Source of the DNA: Ceriagrion tenellum
Taxonomy: Eukaryota; Arthropoda; Insecta; Odonata; Coenagrionidae
Assembly: GCA_963169105.1 (NCBI GenBank)
Contig: OY720638.1
Span: 6,496,749-6,560,748, forward strand
Reading direction: 5' to 3'
Length of the DNA: 64,000 bases
Shown here: positions 11,756 through 22,795 of the stretch, in pieces
Numbering within the stretch: position 1 is the stretch's first letter
Layout: each line of letters starts with the position of its first letter
Translations under genes and position numbers: made by a program
Notes under the pieces: model-generated
What the model was told of the DNA's origin: nothing
The model's input: only the letters and a program-made list of their open reading frames with translations
The model's database searches: none

Positions 11756-12262
11756 TGCTACAGCACTATAAGAAGTATAAGTAGTGTCCTTGAAGCACCA
11801 AGCACCTTAACATCCTTCCTGGAAAGACATATACTTTCTCCATTCCAACATGGCTTCCGCAAGGGAAGATCCACCCTATCTGCTACCTACGAAGCAGTCA
11901 ACTCTGCTTTGAAGTCCCTAGACCATAAAAGTGAGACTATAGGGTTATTTTTTGACTAATCCAAAGCATTTGATCGTGTAAACCACCAAATACTCTGGAG
12001 GAAACTGGATTGGCTCTTTCCTCAGAGATTGCTTACAGGTTGTGCCACTCACTGTCAGTGAAATATGCCTCCTCCCCTCAAAAAATTGCCCTGGGTGTTC
12101 CACAAGGATCCATATTAAGACCTCTTCTCTTCCTGCTATACATAAATGACCTTCCTCAGGCTGTCAGTAAAATAAATGGCCTTACCCCAATCCTTTATGC
12201 CGATGACACAAATGTGGAAATCAGTGGATATATTAAAGGCATATTAATCAATGGAATCTAAT
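11756..12262 (+). pseudogene. LINE reverse transcriptase fragment, plus strand
   Basis: Two frames joined by a frameshift near 12000. The first has HGFRKGRSTLSATYEAV, then ETIGLFFD, a stop, SKAFDRVNHQILWRKL. The second has KIALGVPQGSILRPLLFLLY, INDLPQAV and ILYADDTNV, the catalytic YADD. This covers fingers and palm of a jockey/CR1/L2-like RT; the endonuclease, thumb and C-terminus are missing. It sits in intron 5 of AHCYL, antisense to the gene. Confidence 0.75.
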
Positions 12263-12426
12263 ATGGCAATCATTCTTCAAAATAGAATACATACCTTTTC
12301 TTCTTCGTTTAAATGAAAAATACTTGCCAAATGGTGAGAATAAAGAGAGAAAGGAACTCACAATGAGACAAATTTTCCATGCAGAGACAAGAGGAGATGA
12401 TAAAAGTCAAGGTGGTATTTATGTAC

Positions 12427-12498
12427 CTGAGTGGAGTATATGTTGCAAGCAGCCCACCGCACATGAGCACCCAACTCGGCCAATGTTTCAATAAGCAC
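12427..12498 (-). CDS. AHCYL exon 5 (adenosylhomocysteinase-like core)
   Basis: A 72-nt exon, phase 0 at both ends, reading VLIETLAELGAHVRW then AACNIYSTQ. The acceptor is TTTTGCAG just above 12498 and the donor GTACAT just below 12427. In true adenosylhomocysteinase the equivalent segment (AVLIETL...CNIFSTQD) lines the substrate pocket. AHCYL proteins keep the fold but act mainly as regulators, binding the IP3 receptor and ion transporters. It joins exon 4 without a frame change (QTA|VLIETL). The next expected segment, NEVAAALAEAG with FAWKGE and DFWWCID, was not found at lower positions, so intron 5 exceeds 12.4 kb or the gene is truncated. Confidence 0.9.
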
Positions 12499-13037
12499 CT
12501 GCAAAACAGAACATAAGCTGAGCAATCAAATAAATAATAATCAAAAGTCTCCTCAAAAGAAGCAAAAGCCAATTAAGTGGATAGAAGAAGACGAGAAAGG
12601 CTTTTGATTCAATCATCCACTGATGACATATTTTGATAAATTATGCATACATTTGAATAAAATGAAAATACACAACAATGCAACCAAATTCAAACAGTGA
12701 CAACAATGAAGAAAGACGTATTTTCACACTGTCACAAGCTACATTCTTCAAAAACCAATGCCATATATGTACATGTACCATGAACTTACAAGAAAGACAC
12801 ACCATACTTGAAGAGACAAAAACAAAGAAAAATTATCCTCAGCATTTGGTGGTGACAGGTGAGAGAGGTTGGTCAAAGACATCAATATGAATACCTTTAA
12901 TGGCATATGAGTCAATCTTTGCACACGATACCTCTGAGTATATTGTGTTGAGAGCCATTCGAGCGCAGAGGCCAGTGACTGGCATACACATATTTAGTTG
13001 GATGGTGCCCTCCACTCTTCTGAGAATTTGAAACACA

Positions 13038-13475
13038 TTCGATGCATGGACAAGACGTGATTGGTAGCCTTGGAGGGGAGGAAATAGTGGGATGGGTAGA
13101 GAAATGCTGAGAAAAATTTCACTTTGAGCTTCAGGAAATGGTTCATGTCCATGTCTGCAGAATACAAGATTTGCCTTTTTTCCATGGTCAGATGTACCAT
13201 AATTCCTTGAATTTCCCATCCACCGATTCCAACTAAGTGAAACACGTCTAGGTGAGGGAAATGTCACAGCCAAATTTTGTGGCCGAAGTCATTGGCCTCC
13301 ATCTCTGGTAAGGAGTGGTCGCTGCATTTTGGAGTGATAGGCATCATGAGCACGATGTCATTAACATGCACTGGGCAAGTCCACGAGCTAAGTCCAAAGG
13401 GTAAACATGTCTGTCAAGGGCAAATGTTCAAAGAGGCAAACAAAGTGGGAGGGGGGAAATGCACCAAAATGCCGC
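13038..13475 (+). repeat. dispersed repeat copy B
   Basis: An older, more AT-rich copy of the repeat at 11328-11745. The shared landmarks are GATTGGTAGCCTTGGAGGGG at 13059, GGGCAAGTCC at 13373, CGAGCTAAGTCC and TGTTCAAAGAGGCAAACAAA near the end. It lies in AHCYL intron 4. The 144-codon minus-strand frame across it (12839-13273) has no recognised motif and is probably chance. Confidence 0.45.
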
Positions 13476-13940
13476 AATATGAAGCATTGGAAGAGAAATA
13501 GTGTGGATACTTCTTCAAAAATATAGCACCATGATATGAATAGAGATATGGTAAGGTAAAACCTTCATAGCCTGAAAGATTGATTTCTCTAGAGGCCTTA
13601 AGAGGTATACCAGCCATAGATGAAATTGCTTTTTTTGGGCAGAAAAAAGTTGGTTTATCATTGAAGAATCATTCAAGATTATGGCCGTATCCCCATATGT
13701 AAGGAGGGGATGAACCTTAGCAAAATTAGCAGTAATTAATGTTTCTATGTCATGAAGTTCTATGATCATGAACAGTCCAGTGGAAACTTTCTTTATGACC
13801 AAATTGATATTTCAAGTCCAATCAGGATTTGCACTGAGAAGGAGACTGACGCCTTCAGTGTGCTCCCCATGGTGAATGATATTATTGTTTTCACTAAATT
13901 ATACAGACCAAGCATATATCTTTACTTATTAAAAACTTAC

Positions 13941-14041
13941 AGCAGTTTGTGCATTGATATGGGTGCATCCTACAATTTTGGCTCCTTTTAAAGGTTTGTC
14001 ATCACCAGCACGGCTTCTAAGAGCCATAATCCCAGGCATTT
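13941..14041 (-). CDS. AHCYL exon 4
   Basis: A 101-nt exon reading (E)MPGIMALRSRAGDDKPLKG then AKIVGCTHINAQTA. It enters in phase 1 after acceptor TTATTTCAG above 14041 and leaves in phase 0 at donor GTAAGT below 13941. The GCTHI.AQTAV block corresponds to the substrate-site loop of adenosylhomocysteinase (C-H-M-T-x-x-T-A-V), altered as in AHCYL proteins. This makes an AHCYL rather than a catalytic AHCY the right call. EMPGIMALR is typical of invertebrate members. It joins exon 3 by completing the codon G|AA (Glu). Confidence 0.95.
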
Positions 14042-15277
14042 CTGAAATAAAAAATCTTTCTTTGAGAAGAATAAATAACAGAAACCTCACATTAAACAAA
14101 ACCCTCATTTCCTTTAACTTTATTACCTCAGTATCAATTATGACTACAACACAATTGATGATATGAAAAAAATTAAAGAACTGAAAACATTTCATAAATA
14201 ATAAAACACTATGATTTTCAGCATTTTAAAACAATTGGCAAATAGATAGCACCTGAATTAATAGTGATCAAGATGAAATCCATCTAAAGTTATCACTCAT
14301 TTTGTTGAGAAGCAAATTCAGACACAAAATGAATACTGAGAAATGTACAGCACAAGACAAACTCAGCACAACATTTTTGGCTGGCCTCCACATATCCCAT
14401 GCAGCACACTAATTTTCACAGAAAATTCACCAACCATTCATTACTACTGATTGAAATCGAGCATTCTGATAACTTTCAGCTTTGAGCCTTTAGTGCCTAT
14501 CACAACATTCTATATGCACGTCCCTCAAGAAACTATGAGCAAAACCATTGAGTGGCAGTGATTGAGTGAGAGTACCAATCATGGTACCAAACAAGAAACT
14601 AAGAGGAGACTGTGGCAGGCTCCAGGGACATAGTTTAATTTTTTCCCACATATATTCACGCAAATAACAAATTATATTAACTATTTTTTTTACTCATTGA
14701 GAAATTTCATACTTTCCAATCCTCTTATAGCAAAGGATTTTGTAGTACTGAATGTTGTGAGATGCTTATGCACCTATTGCTATTGAGACGCAAATGTTTT
14801 GAGATGGTGAACTTATTTAGATTCTTCTAGGTAAAAGAATAACTAGCATGTAGCATGTAAACATGAGGAAATAGGATCAAGGTTCAATTCAGGGAGTTCA
14901 AATTGCTAATACTCCTCGCTCACGTAACCTTCACCATCATCCATGTTTTTATCTCCACACTGGTATTTTATCTGTTCTCTATCAACTGTGTTACCTTTTC
15001 TATAATTTAGACTGAGTCTAACTGTTAACTAATGTCACTTCAGGTGCTACTCAGTTGTGGCACAAAGGGGTAGAGGTACATGAAGTACCACAGCAGGAAA
15101 TGAAAGAACTTTGAAAGTATGCCTCCTTCAGGGGAAGGAATAATGCAGTATAGCAATTACAGACAGTTGTAATTGAATATTAGTGAATCATATAGATGTT
15201 TCTTAGAATTATATGAGAAACTAAAATTGTGTTAAGTTTGGTCCAGTCATTTGAATGCTATTAATTTAACTGTACAA
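14042..15277. other. AHCYL intron 3, gene-free part
   Basis: AT-rich with no coding or repeat motif that I can support. Confidence 0.5.
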
Positions 15278-15505
15278 ATTAGGTTGATAAATAAGCCTGA
15301 AGTATCTGAGCTGAGATAATTTTTTTTATTTGAGAATAATGGCATCCAGGAATCAATCAGTAATATATTCTCCTCCATTTTCTATTACTCTTTCCCAATG
15401 CCAATGGGTGATCTCCCCATTCTATGCCTAAAGAAATGCAATACAAAGAAATGCTGGCAACAGGGTAGTAGAAGTCGTCAAACCAGGTTTGCAAAGACAA
15501 GAATG
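15278..15505 (-). pseudogene. possible mariner transposase C-terminus
   Basis: The minus strand reads, with frame changes, KTWFDDFYYP, then HWHWERVIENGGEYI and RYFRLIYQPNLYS at the end. This resembles the last part of mariner transposases (W.KCI...GEYFE and a closing YFRL-like run). The plus-strand edge AGGTTGATAAATAAGCCTGA could be a terminus. Evidence is thin and no second terminus was found. Confidence 0.35.
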
Positions 15506-16440
15506 CTACAAACTTTTTGCATCAACTGAGCATATACACCTCCCTGAGGGAAGCACATTTCCAGCACCATTCTCAGCCAAGCACATCCACAGTAGGGTAT
15601 TCTTCCTCTGGACTCCGTGAGCCTTGCTTGTGCCTAAGCAACTTTAGAACCTGGCATCATCATAACCACTTGGGGACTTTCTCATAGTCAGTTTCTGTAC
15701 CATGCTCAGAGTTATGAATAAACATCTCAGAATGGCCTGCACATCGGTGTCCAGCATGGGATACTGCTGTTAATGTCTTTTTGAGCTTTAAAATTCTTTA
15801 AAGTCTTATTATATCATATATTTTATATTTTTAGGTCATTAAGGTGAAGTGATACATCTCAAAAACATGTCTGGGTTATTCTCTAGTCGTCCAGTGTCAG
15901 GCTACTTTGGACTATAAAGAATTTTCCCAAAGGCCATCACCGAAAGCACTGTGCTGAATTTGGGCAGTTGTATATGACCAAAAAAGATCTATTGTACTTC
16001 CATGGTCATAGATTGGCATCTTTTAAGGTAAATTGTGACTCCAATTTAATCATGATTCATTTAAAAAAGCAACACTGAAAAGTTTATTTTTTAAAACAAT
16101 GCACCTAAAAGTGATACTTAAATGCAGCTACCTTCAAATAAAAAAACCATGGTTCAGTGCAAAAGATAGTAGCCAAGTATCAGAAGTGTTCTGAGCTAGA
16201 AACTAAGGTCAAGTCAGGAAAAGCTATGGTGCATGATTTTAGTGCTGTAAAAACAATACATGTAATGCTAAAGTACACACATTGCAAGCTTCTCAAAGGA
16301 TAAAGAGACCATATCAAAAGATACTACACCCACACAACATTCTATTTTTGAACAACATCCAAGAGGATGTACCATTAAGACAGCTGCTTTCATCAAGTCC
16401 TCCCTCAGTACTCCTTCCCCAGCATCAACTACTTTATTAC
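15506..16440. other. AHCYL intron 3, gene-free part
   Basis: No supported feature. Confidence 0.5.
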
Positions 16441-16587
16441 CTTGCTCAGCAATTTCAATCTCCCTTCGCCCAAATGCATGCTGATTGATATTCCTGACAC
16501 AAAAGTCAGAAAATCCTTTTGAATTCTTCTGGATTTTTTCCCTGGGTGACACATCATCATCATCAGAGCTACTACCAGTGTAAGAAG
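16441..16587 (-). CDS. AHCYL exon 3 (phospho-regulatory region)
   Basis: A 147-nt exon, phase 1 at both ends, reading (S)SYTGSSSDDDDVSPREK, IQKNSKGFSDFCVRNINQ, HAFGRREIEIAEQ. Acceptor CATTCCAG above 16587, donor GTAATA below 16441. The serine and acidic block with VSPREK is the signature of IRBIT/AHCYL; in vertebrate IRBIT the serines here are phosphorylated and control binding to the IP3 receptor. FGRREIEIAEQ opens the adenosylhomocysteinase-like domain. Read-through past the donor makes a misleading longer frame (16268-16627). Conservation and phase agreement on both sides make this the most certain exon. Confidence 0.97.
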
Positions 16588-17152
16588 CTGGAATGAGACG
16601 AATCAACGACAAAATTGGTATTGACACTCAACTGAAACCAATGGGGTGGAACACACTAGACTCAATGAGACAAAGACTAACTTTGATAACAGACACATCT
16701 TGGCCTTAAGTTTTGCATTGACTTGAAACCATATAGGTCTTAATATTACTTAAATAAACACAAAAGGCTAAAATATTTCATGCTCAGCATACCACTACAC
16801 AATGAATCACTTAAACACATTATGCTATATAGATCAAATAACAAAGAATGTAATCTGGCACAACTTTCTCTCCCAACACCATTTACCTTTGGCTAGATTT
16901 ACCTTAATTTCTCTTTTTTTTAGTGCACCAAGGCCACTCATGATGAGAGGCAGGAACAAGTGATGAGAAAATACATTTAAAACAACATGAGCAAAAAAAA
17001 TCAAAGTCCTCTATATCAACAAATATGATGAGTTATTCAAACACTTAAATCATATGGAACAATTACAATTTACAAAACCAGGAGCCACAAGTCATAACTA
17101 GTGATATGGGTAAATCAAAAATTATATACTGGCTTGAATATAGCCATCTTAC

Positions 17153-17300
17153 AAGATGTAGAGCAAACTGATGCTATAGACGATCTCCTTGAGTCTTGAG
17201 ATTTCGCTGTGTCCATATACCGTGCAGCAGTTGGCAAACTAAATCTTCTGCGGTTTCGATCCTTATAACCAGTCATGCCATCTCGAAGCTTTTCAGGCAT
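17153..17300 (-). CDS. AHCYL exon 2
   Basis: A 148-nt exon reading MPEKLRDGMTGYKDRNRRR, FSLPTAARYMDTAKSQ, DSRRSSIASVCSTS. Acceptor GTTTCTAG sits directly before ATG at 17300; donor GTAAGA follows 17153. It leaves in phase 1, and the split codon T|CT (Ser) plus exon 3 gives STSSSYTGSSSDDDD. The basic runs RRRFS and RRSS are good sites for basophilic kinases, in line with the phospho-regulated N-terminus of IRBIT. Because the exon opens with an in-frame ATG at the acceptor, it could also supply the start codon of a transcript from a downstream promoter. Entry phase is 0 if joined to the proposed exon 1. Confidence 0.88.
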
Positions 17301-18330
17301 CTAGAAACAATTCCAACAACTAAAGTAAAGAGCCCAACTGAATTAACATATTACAGCACACATTAACATTAATGAAAATATGATTTTGGTTTTTACCAGG
17401 GACTGACAGAATATGAGGCTTCATGACTGATTCAACTTTGGTTATATATTACTTTTAGGCATGAAAGAGAATAGGAGGGCAATGAAAGAAAAGAACAACA
17501 GTTGGGACATCACCACACATTCACCAAATATTACTACCTTAACTGATAAGCAGTTTAAATAACCATCACATACATGAGACTAAGAAAAAAAAGAATATAA
17601 CAATAAATCCAATCCCTGGCGGTTTTTGAGAGTGCATTCGACGTTGTTTATCCTTTATTCTAAGCTTCAATACGGCATCGTAAAGCCTGAGCCATTGCTC
17701 AAATAGGCGATAGGGCATTTTGTAAGCAATTCTTAAAGATTCTTAGGCGTTTCCTGGGCGCTCCATGAACACTTAGGCGTGAAATTACTTAGACTTAGAA
17801 ATGAAAATGCTTAGAGGGACCGGGTGGAGGGATTCATATAGCATTCTGTGGGCATTTCACAGATGCTCAAAGAAGGTCCCTAAGGCATTATCTACCCTAC
17901 CGATAAGTGTTTGGCCCCTCATTGGGGACCATCCCAAAAGTTTTAGCTGTGTCCATGAGATGCCAAATATGTTTCGGATCCTGGAGAAATGTCAATAAAA
18001 AATACTGGAATGACATGATTTTCCAGGCACAATCGATCTCCTCTGAACGCCTCAGTTCCTACAATTGAAACAAAGAAAGAAACACACTTTGTTGTCATTT
18101 ACTACTCAGTTTCCACGAATCACCCCGTGCAACACAGCCTTGAGTTGGCTCAAATTGAAACAAAAACACTTTGGCGTAGTATATCTGCTGTATGGTTACA
18201 TGGAAATACAAAGTGAATTATCCCGCCGTAATTTAGCTGTATGCAGTAATACAAGGGGAAGAATTACACAATGAAGATCATACACCAATATACATCACAA
18301 ATACATTACGTTTGCCTTAAACTGTGCTGT
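17301..18330. other. AHCYL intron 1 near exon 2
   Basis: No coding sequence is supported. At 17617 a CCCTGGCGGTTTTTGAGAG sequence resembles the left end of the element at 5999-7618 and is followed by TTAGGCG motifs, but no partner end was found. Confidence 0.4.
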
Positions 18331-18339
18331 ATGGCTACG

Positions 18340-18420
18340 TCCCTGCAATTCAGTCGCTCAGCTCGCGCCCGCAACAGAGCCGTGACGTCACGATCACGTC
18401 AACCAATCAGCGAATCATTT
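18340..18420 (-). promoter_or_regulatory. CRE plus CCAAT cluster, possible internal promoter
   Basis: A CpG-rich patch in AT-rich intron sequence. It holds the 12-bp palindrome CGTGACGTCACG (18381-18392, a full CRE) and CCAATCAG at 18403, which is an inverted CCAAT box for the minus strand. On the AHCYL strand the order is CCAAT box, CRE, GC-rich stretch, then exon 2 about 1 kb downstream. This fits an alternative promoter for a shorter isoform starting at the ATG of exon 2. No TATA box is seen. Function is inferred only. Confidence 0.35.
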
Positions 18421-19011
18421 CATTTCTTGAAGGATATCAAATTTGTGGACGAACTTTGACTTCAAAAATCTCTCCGTCTGTTCTATCTACCTGAGAAATA
18501 CTTGGTGAATACGGATTTTTAGATGTCTTTCATGATTTAAAATAGTTTAAATTGAAGTCGGGGCCTGAGGATATGACCCCATTACGTCGGAATCCACGAT
18601 TCTTGCTGCCAAAAACAACATAAATACACGTTGCACCCAAGTATCAATTGCAAATGCACTAACAAACATTTAAGGCGATAGCTGAGAAGTTAGCGCCAGA
18701 AGACGCAACTTTTTTCTCATTTATATCATGGCTCACAATCGTCGGAGAAGCTGCCTGTTTATGAAATGGGAGCCTACGAAAGAAAGCACTGCTATTACTT
18801 GCATTTGGATGTCTAATTTCCTCACGGTGTGTTCACTACAAGAGGATTGCATTTTTGACTAAAATGCGTGGTTTGTTTAATGCGAATAAAAATTCTATCA
18901 CCAAAGATACGTTTACACTGACGAAAACTATTGATTGAGCTGTATAATAGTAAAAGTGCTTTGCCGAGATAACTTGCTCACACATTGTACTGTGTAAACT
19001 CATTAACAGCA

Positions 19012-19380
19012 CATTGCAAAAATAGCCCGGATGTTGGCCTTCAGGTCTTGTAGGGTCCTTGAACGGTTGACATAAACACGGGATTTCAAAAAAAAGCCAC
19101 ATGTGAGGTTTTTTGGGGTGGTTGACACAACAAGGGACAGAAATTGCCAACATACCCGCTGCTATGCTGGTAAGGTTCATGACAAACGCCAGAAACCTGC
19201 TTATTCAGTGTATGAACAGTGGGGGGCGTCACCTACCTGATATGATTTGCAAAACTGTGTACGAAAAACTTTAGATATGTACCTACAACATCATAAAAAA
19301 ATTAAAAATACCCATTCATAAAATGGGTTTTATTGCATTTTGAAAAAAGGAAGTTCTAATGCCGCACCCTGTATAACGTG
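19012..19380 (+). pseudogene. mariner-like transposase 3' end with inverted segment
   Basis: Plus strand 19139-19270 reads EIANIPAAMLVRFMTNARNL, LIQCMNSGGRHLPDMICKT, the end of an IS630/mariner-type transposase. The sequence continues to a CACCCTGTA terminus at 19375-19383. The segment that should precede it in the protein, SRVYVNRSRTLQDLKANIRA, is instead on the minus strand at about 19020-19090. An inversion therefore lies inside this decayed copy, with a breakpoint between about 19090 and 19139. Confidence 0.6.
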
Positions 19381-19611
19381 ACAGAAAGCAAACGTTTGTT
19401 CCATCGCCGTTCAGCTTAATCCGAAACCTTCAGTGTTTTATGCTTAGTTTTAATGGGTGGTTGAACATCAGCAAAAGAAATCGCTACTCGAAAATTTGAC
19501 GCATGAGCAAGATTCCCGAAAACTTTCAAAACATATGTCAGAATGGGGAGGGAAGTAGGGATGTTGAACGAAACTAAAGTCATGGTTCCGGAACTGTTCA
19601 GAAGGGGCTTA

Positions 19612-20790
19612 GGCCGTTTTCGAACTTGGCAAACGCCTAGTTAACTTGATATCAAGTTAACTAGATACCAAGACCGACCGGGTAGGATCTTGACTTGACA
19701 CTTTTTCGTAGCCCTTTTACGGTGGAAGAGACACCATGCGGCCTTCATTTCCTAAAACATACGAAAAGCGTTATCCGTGTCCATAATTATTGTGGGTGAT
19801 TGAAGTGGATTATTTCTTTAAAATGCTTCCCAACCTTATACGGCAAAGTAACAGAGAATATTATTTTTTAAATCTTATTGATTAGGAATAAAATAATTCC
19901 CATATACCATAATATGGTGATTAACTAACATGCTTCGATTACTTGGGGCTGCGAAAGTGGACGACATATCGCTCACTGTATTTCACCACAATCAATCTTT
20001 ATGCAAAAAAAGGCATCATAATATTTTTTGCCTGTATGAAAAAACACGTAACAATATATTAATGCATTACACTCCGAACTATCTACCTATGATCTCTGAC
20101 TGTTGACTGATAAATACGCGCGTTTCAACTAACATAATTAAGCTGAAAACAAATTACATTTACTCTAAAGGTTTATTGTCCCATTTCTTTGATGAATGCT
20201 GTGAAAACCTCTCCAATGTTAACGTTATTAACAATTATTATGTTCGTTAGCTAAAAATAATGCTGCCAATGAAATTATGGCTACCTTAGAGTACTTTCCA
20301 TCGGACCATAATTCTTTCATATAATTTCTTTCATCATTATTTCATTTCTTTTCCTTCCACAGTAAGGAAGATAGATTTTGTAGGTTCAATGAAGTAAACA
20401 AAGACGGTACATCTACAATATATGGAATTATTCACACAACTATTAGGTACCAAATCTTTTATCAGTACATTCACATTTGAAAAGCCTTATAATATAACGA
20501 ATTCATCAATTTTTCCGCAAAAAAATAATAAATATCACACAAATATACGTAGTAATGAAAAAATAGTATCTATCTGAAAGTTTCTTCACTTCTATTTTTC
20601 ATACAAGCCCATATTATCACACCCCGAGTTCGAACTTAAAACCTAGCAAGCATAGCAAGTCTCCTTCTCCGTTGACTTGGTATCTTTCCTCGATAGCTAG
20701 TGAACAAGCGCTCCGTCCATGACGTCATAGCTTTCGATGCGTACTAGGTTTCAAGGCAAGATGCTTGATTTGCCAAGTTCGAAAACGGCC
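19612..20790. mobile_element. PIF/Harbinger-like MITE
   Basis: A 1179-bp element with perfect 22-bp inverted termini (19612-19633 and 20769-20790, beginning GGCCGTTTTCGAACTTGG). A TTA duplication flanks it (19609-19611 and 20791-20793). A 3-bp TTA/TAA duplication with a GG-starting terminus is typical of PIF/Harbinger. There is no coding potential inside. It interrupts the left arm of the hAT-like element and is therefore younger. Confidence 0.8.
19637..19664. repeat. 28-bp perfect palindrome
   Basis: CTAGTTAACTTGAT followed directly by its reverse complement, with no spacer. It sits 3 bp inside the left terminal repeat of the Harbinger-like MITE. The right end has no equivalent. Confidence 0.9.
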
Positions 20791-22078
20791 TTAGATTAGG
20801 TATGTTTCGGTTCACGGCACCGAACCAAAAGTAGGAACGAAAGTGGTTCCGATTTCGGTTCGAGCTGGGAAAAGTTTCGTTACCACCTTCCTCTCTATGG
20901 TTCAGACTTTTGTTCCAAGGAATTTTTAAAGCGTACATTGATTTTTCTAATTGACCTGCCGTCACGTATGCCACTTTCGGTGTTTGGGGTGCTAGTCAAG
21001 GTGTTTCATCATGTTTGATAACAATGTAAGCCAATGGAAAGAAACCAGCATTTTTAATGCAATTAATAGCGACAATATTAACCTAAGGGGAAATTGTAGG
21101 CTAAATTGTATTCTGTGCAGGGCGATACAAGCTCTCAACCGGTATGGAGGGGTGTACAACGGCTCGCTCGGGGTTGATCTCAAGGAATCGTTGACGAACA
21201 TCCCTCCACGTATTCGCTCAGCAACAGCGTAAACAATGGGAATCCTTATGGCATACCTGCAGATAAATCTTGAAAACGGCGTAGAAATGAAACTCACAAA
21301 TATCTGGACAGCAACATTCTTCGTGTCTCAGTGTGTGTCCAGTGGGAATGCGGTGCCCACGTGAGCCACTGCGCCCCCCACCTCCCCATAACCCACTGTC
21401 AACATCGCGCCCAAAGGATCACCAGGGGAAAAACAGAGGCTATCGTCCTCAAAGTACATGCAAACGGAATATTTGCAAAGGATTTCAAGCAAAGCAAAAG
21501 ACAAAGAGAGAACTAGAAGGGATGGGAATCTTAGTTTCCTCATTACTGTTTGAGAGCCCAGCATGCAATCTGTTGGGTGCCCTTGTCCTCCTCCTTGGCT
21601 GCTGCATATCGGATTAACAATTTATAAACGGTTAAAGTTTTTTCCGTCTCCCTCCCTTCTTCGGAAGAGACCTCCATCCCTCTGCACCAGTAGTCACCAC
21701 TGTGCCCTCAAACTCTTTGTATCCGCTCTGTGACCACTTTTCTCCCGTTTTGTTTTCAAGTCCTTGCGCCCTACACCCTTCATAACCTTTTCAATAAGGT
21801 ATGCGTCCTGTACCTTAGCACTCGGCTCATCAGCCTTGGACAATCCATCACACTTGCGATTTATAACCCAACAAGGCTGACCGCCAAACCCATACCGGTG
21901 TTTCCCAGACGGCGGGGGGGGGGATGATAAGGGGATCCCTCTCTTCCTCCCCCATCCCCTAATAGGGGGAAGGAGTGAAAACATGACAAAAAAACTATCT
22001 TCGTATATTCCACACTTCAGGAGGTTATTTGAAGTCAGAGACGTGCGTCAAGGTCAGGTTCGGTCAATGAGAGGTGGT

Positions 22079-22098
22079 GGGGGGGGGGGGGGGGGGGG
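22079..22098 (+). repeat. poly-G run
   Basis: An uninterrupted run of about 20 G at the end of a G-rich purine tract. It could form a G-quadruplex and is prone to length variation or assembly error. Confidence 0.85.
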
Positions 22099-22123
22099 AG
22101 AATGGTATAGATAATTGAGGTGA

Positions 22124-22602
22124 CTAGGAAGGAAAAACACATTCATTGAGAAGTTTCACATTTTTGTTGGTAGGAGCATTCACAGTTTCAAATTGTTCAA
22201 GGAAGTCCAATTTGGCCCCTTTTCTCTCAGTGTGGAGCAATCCAGGCACAAATTCACTTTCGTGGTCCTCCTCGATTAAATGTTTTGCAAACGACGACGA
22301 AAGATCTCCCTTCAACCAACACGTTTTATGTTCCCGAGCCCTAATATTGATGACTCGAGCACTTTCACAAATATATTGGGAAATACAATTGGGAACATTA
22401 CACTTTAACCTATATACACCATTTCTGTTTATCCATGTCACTTCGTCCTTCGAGTTAAATAATAATTTGCCCATGGATAATTTGCACAAGGGTGAAAAAG
22501 GAAGCATTTCTTTAAGAGGGAGTTGAAGGTGGAGAGGGTTAGGGGTAGGGAAGAGTTGACACTCCTCAGTTAACAAACCTAAGACGCTACAATAAGCCAT
22601 TA
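22124..22602 (-). pseudogene. Penelope-like element, GIY-YIG endonuclease part
   Basis: The minus strand reads NRNGVYRLKCNVPNC, ISQYICESARVINIRAREHK, SSSFAKHLIEEDHES, RKGAKLDFLEQFETV. This is the C-terminal GIY-YIG endonuclease of Penelope-like elements: GVYxLxC..C...YIGET...R..EH, then a SA.AxHL..HH-like run and a catalytic Glu in LxxLEQFE. YIGE has become YICE, changing the key glycine, so this copy is probably inactive. The reverse transcriptase is missing. A SINE lies at its upstream side. Confidence 0.75.
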
Positions 22603-22795
22603 TTTCATTTTTTTTATTTATTTTCACTGCCCCGTATACAACACATTTGGCCATTTTACGTCGGGTGAACAACAGCAACAACGGTCAAGACACAGACATT
22701 CATGTCCTGGGCAGATAATATTCTACCCAGGCGGGACTCGAACCCACGACCCTCGGGTTAGCACGCGAGGGCTTTACCCCGCCGCCACCGGGCCC
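22603..22795 (-). mobile_element. tRNA-derived SINE, copy 1
   Basis: On the minus strand the head GGGCCCGGTGGCGGCGGGG runs into a tRNA-like region with B-box GGGTTCGAGTCCC. A body follows, containing CCCAGGACATG, ACGTCGGGTGAA and GCCAAATGTGTTGTATACGGGG, and a tail of AAATAAA repeats. It is the same family as 46573-46770. It has inserted next to or into the Penelope relic. No clear target duplication was found. Confidence 0.8.

Noticed and set aside
1..12426. Remaining AHCYL exons
   Set aside because: Searched on the minus strand for FAWKGE, DFWWCID and NEVAAALAEAG equivalents; none found. The only WWC-like hit (about 950) belongs to a transposase.
12839..13273. 144-codon minus frame in AHCYL intron 4 as an extra exon
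   Set aside because: Exons 4 and 5 join perfectly without it, and it overlaps a dispersed repeat.
17617..18000. Second copy of the CCCTGGC element
   Set aside because: Only the first eight bases and a loose motif style agree. No TA flank and no right end were found.
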